A stretch of DNA of 49,794 bases from DATKWD01 sp035529695 (GCA_035529695.1 DATKWD010000059.1:1-49794), one strand, 5' to 3'; positions 7,242-15,210 are shown, counted from the first letter of the stretch. Notes: generated from the letters alone by a model not told the origin. Numbers and translations are program-made.

Positions 7242-7386
7242 CATGGGTGCCGATTCCGGGATTTCAGGGACGGTCGGCAGCTGCGGAGTGCATTGCGTCG
7301 CCGACGCTCAGCGACGTTCTCGATCGCTGAAGTTCGGGGCCGGTTGGAGGCGACGGATGGCGCGCGGACACCTGCGCTCCGCCGGT

Positions 7387-8244
7387 CTACCGAACGCTGG
7401 CTTCGGCGCTGACGATGAGCGCAGCCGCGCTGAGGCGCAACTCGCCATCGCGCACTCGCTCCGACAACGCAGTGTGGACGGCGGAGCGGATCTCGTCTTG
7501 AACTGCGGGGTCATCGTGCAGCTCCAACGCCTCACGTACCGCACCGACACGACAGGCCGCATCGGCCACCTCCCCGACTCGATCCGCGCTGACCACAACC
7601 TGCTCGGCATGAGGAACGACGTCGATGGCCCCGAACCCCGCCCCCTGCAGCAACTCCTCGATCTGAGCAGAATCTGACAAGGAGAACGGCCCCGGTTCCC
7701 TCGGACCCGGCATCGGCGGCAACTCCCCGGTCACCGCAACCACCGCGGACCCCGGGACGAGCATCCACTCGTTGGCGAAGACATCCTGCCAGCAGGCGAA
7801 GCCAATCCTGCCGCCGTCGCGCAAGGCAGTCCGCAGGTTCGCGAACGCCACCTGCGGATCGGCGAAGAACATCACCCCGAACTGCGAGAACGCGGCATCG
7901 AAGCTGCCGAGGTCGTCGCACGCAACGTCACCGAGTACGAACTCGACGTTGTCGACACTCTCACGCTCAGCCCTCATTCGTGCGGCCACGAGCATCGACG
8001 GGGCGATGTCGACCCCCCGAGCAGTTCCCCCGGGCGCCACTCGACGGGCCAACTCAATCGTCGTCGGCCCTGTGCCACATCCAACATCGAGGACGCGCTG
8101 GCCCGGCTCGAGCCCGAGGCCATCCATGGCCCGACGTCCAAAGGTCCCGGTGACCAGCGTTGTGAAATCCTCAGCCTCGATCCACGATGACGACCGCTCC
8201 TCCCAGTACTCGGCCTGACCTGCATTGCCTCGGGGGTCGCCCAT
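7387..8244 (-). CDS. SAM-dependent class I methyltransferase
   Basis: This 285-residue protein has a Rossmann methyltransferase core. Motif I is VLDVGCGTGPTTIELA, followed by the acidic ribose-binding residue in GVDIAPSML, then FVLGDVACDDLG and the FDAAFSQFGVMFFADP segment typical of UbiE/ArsM-like enzymes. The substrate is not evident. The open frame extends 12 codons further, but ATG 8244 begins MGDPRGNAGQAEYW, and AEYW is conserved near the start of this group. The gene stands alone, running towards the repeat at 7153. Confidence 0.85.
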   Translation of the reverse strand: MGDPRGNAGQAEYWEERSSSWIEAEDFTTLVTGTFGRRAMDGLGLEPGQRVLDVGCGTGPTTIELARRVAPGGTARGVDIAPSMLVAARMRAERESVDNVEFVLGDVACDDLGSFDAAFSQFGVMFFADPQVAFANLRTALRDGGRIGFACWQDVFANEWMLVPGSAVVAVTGELPPMPGPREPGPFSLSDSAQIEELLQGAGFGAIDVVPHAEQVVVSADRVGEVADAACRVGAVREALELHDDPAVQDEIRSAVHTALSERVRDGELRLSAAALIVSAEASVR

Positions 8245-8415
8245 GGGCCAGACAGTACGGGAGGTGAAGTTCGCTCGCACCCGAAGGTCGGCACATCTGG
8301 TTTCGTTGATGTCCCCGTCAGCCGAGCCTGCGGAAGGTGGAGCAGCGCTGCGAACGCGCGCAATCGAGCATTCGGCCTCGCCAAGTATGCAGCGCCAGGT
8401 GCACCTCGCGGCCGC

Positions 8416-8583
8416 TCAGATGCGTCGGCGGCGACGTCGTCCGGGGGTCGCGGCGGCACCGACAACTGCAGCCTTCGCCACGGGTGCCGGGCCAGGTGTG
8501 ACGGCCCTGGTCACGACAGCCGCTTTCGCCACCGGCGCTCGGACCACTCCGCGTCGTCCTCGACGTCCTGGTCGAACCGGCAT
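8416..8583 (-). CDS. Small basic protein downstream of the DUF6325 gene
   Basis: This 55-residue protein begins MPVRPGRRGRRGVVR and ends in a run of arginines. Between them lie two related segments, APVAKAAVVTRAVTPG and APVAKAAVVGAAATPG, which look like an internal duplication. Its ATG (8583) starts one base after the upstream DUF6325 stop, so it is probably translated by coupling. From memory, actinobacterial DUF6325 genes are often followed by short proteins with a PGRRG start; the function is unknown. The arginine-rich, hydrophobic-patched composition suits RNA or membrane contact, which is speculation. Confidence 0.6.
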   Translation of the reverse strand: MPVRPGRRGRRGVVRAPVAKAAVVTRAVTPGPAPVAKAAVVGAAATPGRRRRRRI

Positions 8584-8584
8584 G

Positions 8585-9043
8585 TCAGGCTCCTTCTTCT
8601 TCGAGTTGTTCGTCCGCTTCGAGGGCGGCGATGATGGCTTGGGCGGGGATGCGCTCAAAGGCGATCAATTGACCGCCGGCTCGGCGAGCGGCCGACGCGA
8701 ACGGTGCCGCCCACAGGTTCTCGAACACGATGACCGCGGCGACGGTGCCGGGGTCCATTGCTGCGGCGAGGTGGGCGACATCGTCCTCTGCCAGGAACTC
8801 GGCCAGCTCGGCCTCGGATGCCTGGAAGGGTCCGAGATCATCCAGGTCCGACAGTTCCATGGCTTCGACGTCGCCCTGGTGATCCTTCGCGAGGATCAGT
8901 ACGTCGATGAGTCGAATCGTGCCTGCCTCCGCAAGGGAAGCGAGTTCGTCGGCCGCCTCTCCGGTGAAGTTGCGTTCACCTTCGGGGAACTCGACGATGA
9001 TGAGGTCGACGGGGCCGAGTTCATCGAGTGCGTCGTCGGTCAT
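8585..9043 (-). CDS. DUF6325 family protein
   Basis: This 152-residue protein matches the DUF6325 pattern: LGPVDLIIVEFPEGERNFTG at the N-terminus, AGTIRLIDVLILAKD, then VEAMELSDLDDLG. The second half has EAELAEFLAEDDV, the AAAMDPGT segment and NLWAAPFASAARRAGGQLI. It is strongly acidic with no membrane helix, so it is probably cytoplasmic. The family has no established function; it is widespread in actinobacteria and resembles proteins linked to stress and dormancy. It heads a two-gene unit with the 55-residue basic protein. The acidic-basic pairing suggests, without proving, that the two products interact. Confidence 0.85.
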   Translation of the reverse strand: MTDDALDELGPVDLIIVEFPEGERNFTGEAADELASLAEAGTIRLIDVLILAKDHQGDVEAMELSDLDDLGPFQASEAELAEFLAEDDVAHLAAAMDPGTVAAVIVFENLWAAPFASAARRAGGQLIAFERIPAQAIIAALEADEQLEEEGA

Positions 9044-9114
9044 GGGGTTGATCCTTCTCGGTCGGTTGGCTGATGTTCACGTCGCGGCATTGCCCGGCTC
9101 CGCGAATGTTCGGG

Positions 9115-10278
9115 CTAGCCCAGCCGGGTGCCCCCGGCTTCGAGTCCGCCACCGGCTGGGAGCTTGCTCCAGCTGCGACGCTCCCACTCCTCGGCGAGCA
9201 CCTGGGTGGCTGCGTTCTCGAGGAACTCCGGTCGGGCCCACTCGTCGACGTCGAAGTCGTTCTCGATGTAGCCGTGGCTGACCATGAAGTCCTTGCCGAT
9301 CTTGATGGTCTCCATGTTCTGTGCGCTCAGGCTGGGCACCATGTCGACGTGCTTGATGCCCTGGTAGGTGTCCTCGGCATCGAGGTAGAAGGTCTGGCGG
9401 TTGAGGATCGCGCCCGCCGCTCGCTTGTGTTCGTTGGCCCACCGGCCGACTTTCACCATCGCTCGCATGTATGCGAGGACGAGCTCGGGGTGCTCGTCGG
9501 CCATCTCCTGGGTGCACGTGATGACGGCGGGCGTGTTGGCGACTTGGAGGGTCCAATCGGCATACCGGGACAGGTCCTCGATCATCGTGATCCTGCCGGT
9601 CGCCTCCTGGAGGTGCTGGAAGGGCTTGCTCTGCGTGTAGATGGCGTCGATGGTGCCGTCGAGCAGCGCCGTCTCCAACGGGCGGAAGGCGAGATCATGT
9701 TTGTGGTCTCGCCGCATCCACAGCTCCGACGGGTTGTTCATCGGCGGGACGAGCATCTCGGGCTTGTCGTACCAGTCGTCGGCGTACGGAAACTCGACCA
9801 ACTCGACGTCGTCCATTGTCATGCCGTTGAGCATGAGCATGTTCTCGATGCCCATGTGCTCTTGAATGCGCCACCAGTCGTTCTTGATGGTGTTCAGGCT
9901 CTTCGAGATACCCACCTTCTTGCCTCGCAGGTGCTCCATGCGGTGAATGCCGTCTCGGGCGCGCACCGCCATGCATCCGCCCTCGTGCACCCACGTCGCC
10001 CCGAGCAGGACGGTGCGACGGATGTCGGCGTGCACGTGGATCGGCGGGTAGAGGCCGCCGAAGCGGATCAGGTTGTCGAGGTTGTGGACGTAGTGCGGGT
10101 ACCAGTTGTTCTCCGGAGCATGCCGGAAGTACGCGTATTCGACACCGATCTTCTTGAACTCCTCACGACACCACCCCAGCTCCTGATCGACGTTGTTCGC
10201 CGAGACCATCGGGCAGTTCGTGAACCAGACTTCGTTCCAATCCAACGGAACGGTGGTCGAGACCTTTTCTTCGGTCAT
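9115..10278 (-). CDS. DszB-like sulfinate desulfinase homologue
   Basis: This 387-residue protein has the periplasmic-binding-protein fold of the NMT1/THI5 class but no signal peptide, so it should be cytoplasmic. It resembles the desulfurization enzyme DszB, which splits 2'-hydroxybiphenyl-2-sulfinate into hydroxybiphenyl and sulfite. The three DszB active-site residues appear conserved: C21 in FTNCPMVSANN (DszB C27), H61, and R71 in RFGGLYPPI (DszB H60 and R70, with the same ten-residue spacing). The C-terminal WARPEFLENA also matches the end of DszB (WAAPEFLNN). Identity elsewhere looks modest, so the true substrate is unknown. ATG 10278 was chosen because sequence further upstream belongs to the rhodanese gene. 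An automatic annotation would probably call it an ABC substrate-binding protein. Confidence 0.72.
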   Translation of the reverse strand: MTEEKVSTTVPLDWNEVWFTNCPMVSANNVDQELGWCREEFKKIGVEYAYFRHAPENNWYPHYVHNLDNLIRFGGLYPPIHVHADIRRTVLLGATWVHEGGCMAVRARDGIHRMEHLRGKKVGISKSLNTIKNDWWRIQEHMGIENMLMLNGMTMDDVELVEFPYADDWYDKPEMLVPPMNNPSELWMRRDHKHDLAFRPLETALLDGTIDAIYTQSKPFQHLQEATGRITMIEDLSRYADWTLQVANTPAVITCTQEMADEHPELVLAYMRAMVKVGRWANEHKRAAGAILNRQTFYLDAEDTYQGIKHVDMVPSLSAQNMETIKIGKDFMVSHGYIENDFDVDEWARPEFLENAATQVLAEEWERRSWSKLPAGGGLEAGGTRLG

Positions 10279-10328
10279 GGAGTGCCTTCTCCTGGGGATC
10301 TGTGGGGATGGGTTGGGGGTTTTGGGTG

Positions 10329-10826
10329 CTAGGAGCGCAAGCGCGACGGATCGATGTCGTAGGTCCAGGGAAGCTCGGCGTTCCGCCAGCCGTTTCGTCG
10401 GCGCTTGCCGTGATCGGGGCTGGTCGGGTCGTCGACCTTGTCGCCCTCGAAGCCGTCGATGATGTTGTAGGTGTTCGTGTAGCCGGCTGCGGCCAGGGCG
10501 TTGACCGCCATCGCACTGCGGCCACCGGATCGACAGGTGACGAGGATCAGATCGTCCTTGTCTGCGAACTCCGCCACCTGATCGACGAAGTGCGGGTTCG
10601 GCAGCCAGGTCAGCGAACCGGAGGCCGGGTCGAATTCGTCGGCTGCGGTGGCGAGCGGGATGTTCACGGCGTTGGTGGCATGCCCCACGAACACGTACTC
10701 GTGTGGGGTCCGCACATCGAGCAGTTTGGCGGTGTCGTCGGCGACCAACAGGTCGTGGGCCTCCTGGGAAGTGACGTAGAGCTCCAAGGTCGTCGTGCGT
10801 GCCTCGGACACGTCGTGGGTGGTCAT
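10329..10826 (-). CDS. Rhodanese-like sulfurtransferase
   Basis: This 165-residue single-domain rhodanese carries the persulfide-forming loop CRSGGR with catalytic C98 (LILVTCRSGGRSAMAV). It also has the LLDVRTPHEYVFVGHATNAVNIP segment typical of the fold. Such proteins move sulfane sulfur between thiosulfate, persulfides and acceptors. I chose ATG 10826, eight bases after AGGAG; ATG 10832 is possible but too close to that site. It lies 50 nt upstream of the desulfinase-like gene on the same strand, so the two probably form an operon. The C-terminal extension (GDKVDDPTSPDHGKRRRNG and on) is longer than in minimal rhodaneses. Confidence 0.9.
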   Translation of the reverse strand: MTTHDVSEARTTTLELYVTSQEAHDLLVADDTAKLLDVRTPHEYVFVGHATNAVNIPLATAADEFDPASGSLTWLPNPHFVDQVAEFADKDDLILVTCRSGGRSAMAVNALAAAGYTNTYNIIDGFEGDKVDDPTSPDHGKRRRNGWRNAELPWTYDIDPSRLRS

Positions 10827-10914
10827 GCTCATCGCTCCTGGTGCGCCGACGCGCCGGGGATTGTTTACACGCGCGAACAACTGCTGCGACAATCCCACGA
10901 GACGGGAAGGCTCG

Positions 10915-10934
10915 ACAGGGTCGAAAGGCCCTGT
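10915..10934. other. Small hairpin between divergent rhodanese and DUF1622 genes
   Basis: ACAGGG (10915-10920) pairs with CCCTGT (10929-10934) around an eight-base loop. It lies in the 118-nt region shared by the two divergent genes and could be an operator or an RNA hairpin in the rhodanese leader. No T-tract follows, so a terminator role is unlikely. Confidence 0.3.
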
Positions 10935-10944
10935 GACGTTCTAG

Positions 10945-11184
10945 GTGGTGATGATCGCCCGTCGAGCGAACCGTAAGCAGGTGGTCGGCGCCGGACTGCT
11001 GCTCGGTCTCGACCTGCTGATCGCCGCCGACATGATCCGCACCGTGACGCTCGATCCGACGCTCGAGAACGTCGCCGCTCTGGGTTTGCTGGTGATCGTG
11101 CGGACCTTCCTCTCCTGGTCGCTCATGGTCGAGTTGAACGGCCGCTGGCCGTGGCAGCGCCACGCTGCATCGCAGCCGGAATGA
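10945..11184 (+). CDS. DUF1622 membrane protein, short N-terminus
   Basis: This 79-residue protein matches the C-terminal two thirds of DUF1622: GAGLLLGLDLLIAADMIRTV, then LGLLVIVRTFLSWSLMVEL and the GRWPW end. Two membrane helices are visible. Typical family members run to about 110-120 residues with another N-terminal helix, which is missing here because an in-frame TAG (10942-10944) directly precedes the start. GTG 10945, GTG 10948 and ATG 10951 are all possible starts. The gene is either a genuinely short version or 5'-truncated. The function of DUF1622 is unknown. Confidence 0.7.
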   Translation: MVMIARRANRKQVVGAGLLLGLDLLIAADMIRTVTLDPTLENVAALGLLVIVRTFLSWSLMVELNGRWPWQRHAASQPE

Positions 11185-11234
11185 CCCCTCCCACCCCGCA
11201 CTGAGCGACGTGCCTCGACAAGGCCAACGAGCGG

Positions 11235-11414
11235 ATGGACGATGCCGCAGACGCGCGTGCCGACGGCGAGCTCGACAAGGCCGATCGCAGGGAAGGAACC
11301 GCCATCCTCAGCCACTTGACGGCTCAGGTGAAGTCGTCAGCCTCGGATCGAGTGCTCGGATGTCGACGCAGCAAGGTGATGGCGACGAAGTACAGCACCG
11401 GGACCGAGAAGTAG
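11235..11414 (+). CDS. Doubtful small ORF or gene remnant
   Basis: A 59-codon frame begins MDDAADARADGELDKADRRE, an alanine- and acid-rich helical sequence with normal local codon usage. Its 3' half runs antisense into the end of the TMEM175-like gene, where the translation loses protein character. No ribosome binding site is evident. It may be the remains of a small gene or simply a chance frame; I recognise no family. Confidence 0.2.
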   Translation: MDDAADARADGELDKADRREGTAILSHLTAQVKSSASDRVLGCRRSKVMATKYSTGTEK

Positions 11415-12013
11415 AGCACGGCACTCAGCGCGGTGGACGCATCGGCAACGACCATGGCCACGGCGTACAGTGCGATCGGCGACGCCGTGAGGGCGAGCCC
11501 GAGGCGAGCCCGATGCGTCGTCATGTTCGGCCACAACAACGTCGGGCGCGTGACGGCATACCGGTAGAGCACGAATCGCATCAGGGTGGCCGTGATCAGC
11601 ACGACGCCGTACAGGTGCATGGCGACCGGTTCGTCGGGGTACTGGCCGAGCACCGACGCTGCGAACGGGATCAGGCTCACCGGGAGCAGGAAGAGCAGGT
11701 TCAGCCACACGAGATCGCGGTTGACGACCCGGACGCGGGCGAAGACATCGCGATGGGCGACCCAGAACATGCCCGTGAGCAGGAAGCTGATCACCCAGGC
11801 GACGAAGGTGGGACGCAGATCTTCGAGCGCCTGCAACAACGACTGTTCCGGGAGATCCTCCGGGACGGCGATTTCGAGCACCAGGATCGTGATGATGATC
11901 GCGAAAACCCCGTCGCTCAACGCAACCACCCGATCGGGGCTGCGCAGCCGTTCCTTGATGCCGTCGGCCTCCACGTCCGGGGACTCCTCGTCACTCATAC
12001 GGTCATCTTCCAT
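11324..12013 (-). CDS. TMEM175-family (DUF1211) potassium channel-like protein
   Basis: This 229-residue protein carries the family signature in the first helix, ALSDGVFAIIITILVLEI (canonical FSDGVFAI). Five further hydrophobic segments follow, giving the six-helix bacterial TMEM175 layout, which assembles as a tetramer and conducts potassium. The first residue of the signature is leucine instead of phenylalanine. Two in-frame starts exist, ATG 12013 and ATG 11998, produced by a perfect 15-bp tandem duplication that repeats the ribosome-site-like GGAAG and the ATG; I used the longer one. It is divergent from a ClC-type gene. Confidence 0.85.
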   Translation of the reverse strand: MEDDRMSDEESPDVEADGIKERLRSPDRVVALSDGVFAIIITILVLEIAVPEDLPEQSLLQALEDLRPTFVAWVISFLLTGMFWVAHRDVFARVRVVNRDLVWLNLLFLLPVSLIPFAASVLGQYPDEPVAMHLYGVVLITATLMRFVLYRYAVTRPTLLWPNMTTHRARLGLALTASPIALYAVAMVVADASTALSAVLYFSVPVLYFVAITLLRRHPSTRSEADDFT

Positions 12014-12026
12014 ACGGTCATCTTCC
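11997..12026 (-). repeat. 15-bp tandem duplication at a start codon
   Basis: Two exact copies of ATACGGTCATCTTCC (plus strand; 11997-12011 and 12012-12026) lie over the start of the TMEM175-like gene. On the coding strand each copy carries GGAAG and an in-frame ATG, giving MEDDR repeated in frame. This creates two nearly identical translation starts 15 nt apart. Confidence 0.85.
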
Positions 12027-12076
12027 CAGACTCGTGGGTGTGCCAAATCGCTCGATTCGGGTGACCACCCACCGAC

Positions 12077-12088
12077 TGGCAACTGCCA
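12077..12088. promoter_or_regulatory. Inverted repeat between divergent channel genes
   Basis: TGGCAACTGCCA is a 5+5 inverted repeat with a two-base centre, in the 156-nt region between the TMEM175-like and ClC-like genes. It could be an operator shared by both. No regulator gene is adjacent, so the assignment is tentative. Confidence 0.3.
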
Positions 12089-12169
12089 AAGTGGTTTCCG
12101 ACACACCCGCGTGTGATCATCCGCACGCGGCCATGATCGTCGCGTCCGAACGAGACCCGAGGCACCAAC

Positions 12170-13432
12170 ATGACGACAGCGCTCCCCATCGACCGACCGT
12201 GGTACCGGCAACTGCTCGCCATCGCCGTCGCGATGGGACTCGTCATCGGCCTGCTCGGGCTCGTCTATCTCGGGATCACCGGCGGGTTGACCGACCGGAT
12301 CTTCGGTGATCCACGGATCGACACCTGGTCCGGAGACTGGTGGTGGATCCCGTTCATCGCGGCCGGCGGGCTGGTGGCGGCGGCGGTGCGCAGCTCGCTG
12401 AGCATCACCGATGACGTGCCCGGTGGCGTCGCCGTCATCGAATCCGGCGCGGTCGACCACAAGGTTGCACCGTCGTGGGTCCTTCTCTCGGCCGTCTCAG
12501 CGATCGCGGGCGCCAGCCTCGGTCCGTCGTTTGCCCTGGTCATGCTCGGCGGCGGCCTCGGGTCGTGGATCGCCTCGAAGCGGTGGCCCGGAGACGAGAC
12601 CGCCCGCCTCGACGCGACGATGATGGGCATCTCGGGCGGCTTCGGTGGCGCGTTCACCTCGCCGGGCCTCGGCACCCTGATCGTCAGCGAGCTGGCACCG
12701 ACACCGAAGGACCGGTACATCGAGTCGATCCTGCCGCAACTGATCGCCGCGACCGTCGCCTTCGCCGTGTTCTTCGGCGTGGTCGGAACGACGTTCCTCA
12801 ACAGCTTCGCGGTTCCCGTCGACGAATTCGCGAGCTGGCACCTCCTCGTTGGCGCAGGTCTCGGCATCGTGTCGAGCGCGATCATGATCGTGTTCGTCAT
12901 CATCGTGAAGCTGATCAAGGCGGTCGCAGCGAAGTTGGCGAATCCGTATGTGCGCGGCGCCGTCGGTGGCGGGCTCGTCGGGCTGATCGCATTCGCACTC
13001 CCGTTGACCATCGGAGCCGGGAACGACCAACTCACCACGGTGATAGACGAGTCAGCATCGATCAGCATCTGGCTGCTCGTCGCGGTGCTCGTCGGCAAGA
13101 TGCTGGCGATGGCGATCAGCCTCGCCACGGGCTTCATCGGCGGCAACGTGCTGCCGATGCTCTTCGTGGGCGGGTCCGCCGGCGTCATCGCACACCTCAT
13201 GTTCCCCGACATCCCGTACGCGATCGCTGTCGGGTGCATGCTGGCGGCCGTCCCAGGGGCGACGATCAAAGCACCGATCGGGCTCACGTTCATCGCCGTG
13301 CTCGCCGTGGGCCTCGGTCCACTCACCGCCGCACCGGTCATCATCGCTGTCGCGACGGCATACCTGACGACCTCCACCGTCGTCGCGCTGATCAGGTCAC
13401 GGCGCGTCGAGGTTCCCGAGCCGCACGCCTGA
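12170..13432 (+). CDS. ClC-family chloride channel-like protein
   Basis: This 420-residue membrane protein has about ten hydrophobic segments and the ClC layout. Selectivity-filter motifs are recognisable but altered: DDVPGGVAVIESG (about 81-93) for motif I, GASLGPSFALVMLGGG (114-129) where canonical proteins have GREGP, and GGNVLPMLFVGGSAG for motif III. The position of the gating glutamate (E148 of E. coli ClC) appears to be L117. Family members lacking this residue lose proton coupling, so this would be expected to act as a passive channel, if it moves chloride at all. ATG 12170 starts the protein. No CBS domains are present. It is divergent from the TMEM175-like gene. Confidence 0.82.
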   Translation: MTTALPIDRPWYRQLLAIAVAMGLVIGLLGLVYLGITGGLTDRIFGDPRIDTWSGDWWWIPFIAAGGLVAAAVRSSLSITDDVPGGVAVIESGAVDHKVAPSWVLLSAVSAIAGASLGPSFALVMLGGGLGSWIASKRWPGDETARLDATMMGISGGFGGAFTSPGLGTLIVSELAPTPKDRYIESILPQLIAATVAFAVFFGVVGTTFLNSFAVPVDEFASWHLLVGAGLGIVSSAIMIVFVIIVKLIKAVAAKLANPYVRGAVGGGLVGLIAFALPLTIGAGNDQLTTVIDESASISIWLLVAVLVGKMLAMAISLATGFIGGNVLPMLFVGGSAGVIAHLMFPDIPYAIAVGCMLAAVPGATIKAPIGLTFIAVLAVGLGPLTAAPVIIAVATAYLTTSTVVALIRSRRVEVPEPHA

Positions 13433-13461
13433 GCACCCGATGGTGAATGGTCGCGGCGTCG

Positions 13462-15210
13462 TCAGTCGCGGGGTGCGCTCGGGTGGAGCGTCTGATGCAT
13501 GGCGACTGCGGCCTCGATGTTGTCGTGGATGTGGCTCCGGTCGGCGAGGTCGAAGAAGCCGTCTCGTTCGAGCACCTCGATCACCTGTGGCTTCACGCGG
13601 GCGAGGTGCAGATCGATGCTGTGGTCGATGCCGGCCCGGGCGATCGCGATCAGGACGTCAGCCCCTTCGGTGTCGATGAAGTTGATGCCCTCCATGCTCA
13701 GGATCACCCCGTCGAGCCCCGTCGGTTCCTCGACGCGGATCTGGCGGAGACGGTCAGCGAGCGCATCGGCATTGACGAAGAACAGCCCGCCGTCGAACCG
13801 GAGGATCTTCAGACCTGGGATCGTCTCACAGTCGTCGTGCTGCTCGAGGTCGTAGAACGCATCGGTCCCGGGCTTGCGCCCCAGCTCAGGGATGTACGGC
13901 AGCGCCGAAACCGCGATGAGCCAGATCATCGAGATCCCGACTCCGATGAAGACACCTTGCAGGATGCCGAAGGTCATCACGCCGAGCAGGGCGGCGAGCG
14001 CAGCGCCGAACTCGTAGCGTTTGACGGTGATCAGTCGCTTCATCTCGCCGACGTTCATCATGCCGAGCGTCACGGCCTCGATGATGATCGCTCCGAGCAC
14101 CGCCTCGGGGAGCTTCGAGAAGATCGGCGCGAGGAAGAGCAGGGTCAGGATGACGAAGCCACCCTGGGCGAGGCTCGACACCTGTGACCGCGCCCCGGCG
14201 CCGTCGTTGACCGGGCTCTTGGAGAGGCTGCCGTTGTTGAAGATCCCCTGGAACACGCTCGACGACACGTTCGACATGCCCTGGGCGAGCAGTTCCTGGT
14301 CGACGTCGATCCGGTAGTTGTGCTTGGTTGCGTACTGGCGCACCCCGGCGGTCGTCACCGAGAACCCGATGAGCACCAGCCCGACCGCTGCCCCGACCAC
14401 CACCGACCAGTTGTCGAAGATGATCTGCAGATCGGGGAACGACGGATTCGGGAGACCGCGCGGCACATCGGCGATCAGTTCGACCCCGCGGTCGCCGAGA
14501 TCGAAGACCACGGTTGCGAGAATGCCGAGGACCACTGCGACCAACTCGGCGGGTACCTTCGGAGCGAGGAACTTGAGGCCGAACAACACGACCAGCGCCA
14601 CGACGCCGACGGCGACCGTGGTCCGGTTGGCATCGGACATGCTCGTCGCCCACTCCCAGAGCTTCTGCCATGTGTTCGAACCCGACTTCTCGGTCCCCGT
14701 GAGCTTGAAGATCTCACCGGACACGACGTTGATGGCGACGCCGAAGATGAACCCGGTCAGCACGGCCGCCGAGAGGAACTCGGCGATCCAGCCCATCTTG
14801 AGCACAGCCATGATCACGAACAGCAGCCCGGCGACCAGCACGATGGCCGTGGCGATCGCCACTGCGTCCTCGGAGCCCGCCGCTCCGATCGACACGACGG
14901 CCGCACCCAGCACCGGTGCGGTCGACGAACCCGGGCCCTGCACCAACTGCTTCGACGTGGTGAAGAGCGCGAACGCGATCATGCCGAACGCCGCGGCGTA
15001 CAGCCCGTTCTGGACCGGAACGCCGCTCAGCGACGCGTAACCGAGCGAGGTGGGCACCATCAGCGCCCACACCGACAGCCCGGCGATCAGGTCCTTGGTG
15101 AGCCACGACCGCTGATACTGGGGGAGCCAGGCCAGGATCGGAACGAACCGCTTGATCGAACTCGTCGCGGGTGTCGACGTGGCCGCTGCCTGGCCGCCCT
15201 GTGTGCTCAT
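13462..15210 (-). CDS. SulP-family anion transporter with STAS domain
   Basis: This 582-residue protein has the SulP membrane domain (about 25-440). It contains LIAGLSVWALMVPTSLGYASLSGVPVQNGLY, the family signature near the N-terminus, and GIFNNGSLSKSPVNDGAGARSQVSS in the substrate region. A cytoplasmic STAS domain follows (about 455-565; LKILRFDGGLFFVNAD and SMEGINFIDTEGADVL). SulP proteins import sulfate, bicarbonate or other anions, and the substrate cannot be read off. A sulfate role would fit the desulfinase, rhodanese and TauD-like genes within about 5 kb. A small ORF ends 6 nt upstream of its ATG. The convergent ClC-type gene lies 29 nt beyond its stop. Confidence 0.92.
   Translation of the reverse strand: MSTQGGQAAATSTPATSSIKRFVPILAWLPQYQRSWLTKDLIAGLSVWALMVPTSLGYASLSGVPVQNGLYAAAFGMIAFALFTTSKQLVQGPGSSTAPVLGAAVVSIGAAGSEDAVAIATAIVLVAGLLFVIMAVLKMGWIAEFLSAAVLTGFIFGVAINVVSGEIFKLTGTEKSGSNTWQKLWEWATSMSDANRTTVAVGVVALVVLFGLKFLAPKVPAELVAVVLGILATVVFDLGDRGVELIADVPRGLPNPSFPDLQIIFDNWSVVVGAAVGLVLIGFSVTTAGVRQYATKHNYRIDVDQELLAQGMSNVSSSVFQGIFNNGSLSKSPVNDGAGARSQVSSLAQGGFVILTLLFLAPIFSKLPEAVLGAIIIEAVTLGMMNVGEMKRLITVKRYEFGAALAALLGVMTFGILQGVFIGVGISMIWLIAVSALPYIPELGRKPGTDAFYDLEQHDDCETIPGLKILRFDGGLFFVNADALADRLRQIRVEEPTGLDGVILSMEGINFIDTEGADVLIAIARAGIDHSIDLHLARVKPQVIEVLERDGFFDLADRSHIHDNIEAAVAMHQTLHPSAPRD

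Noticed and set aside
9073..10332. Plus-strand frame of 419 codons opposite the desulfinase-like gene
   Set aside because: Its translation is rich in Val, His and Asp without domain pattern, while the minus strand has conserved active-site motifs.
10945..11184. DUF1622 gene as a frameshifted full-length gene
   Set aside because: The 118 nt upstream are needed for the divergent rhodanese leader, and I could not find the missing helix in any of the three frames.
11235..11414. Confident small gene between the DUF1622 and TMEM175-like genes
   Set aside because: No ribosome binding site, and the 3' half is antisense to a real gene; kept only as a low-confidence ORF.
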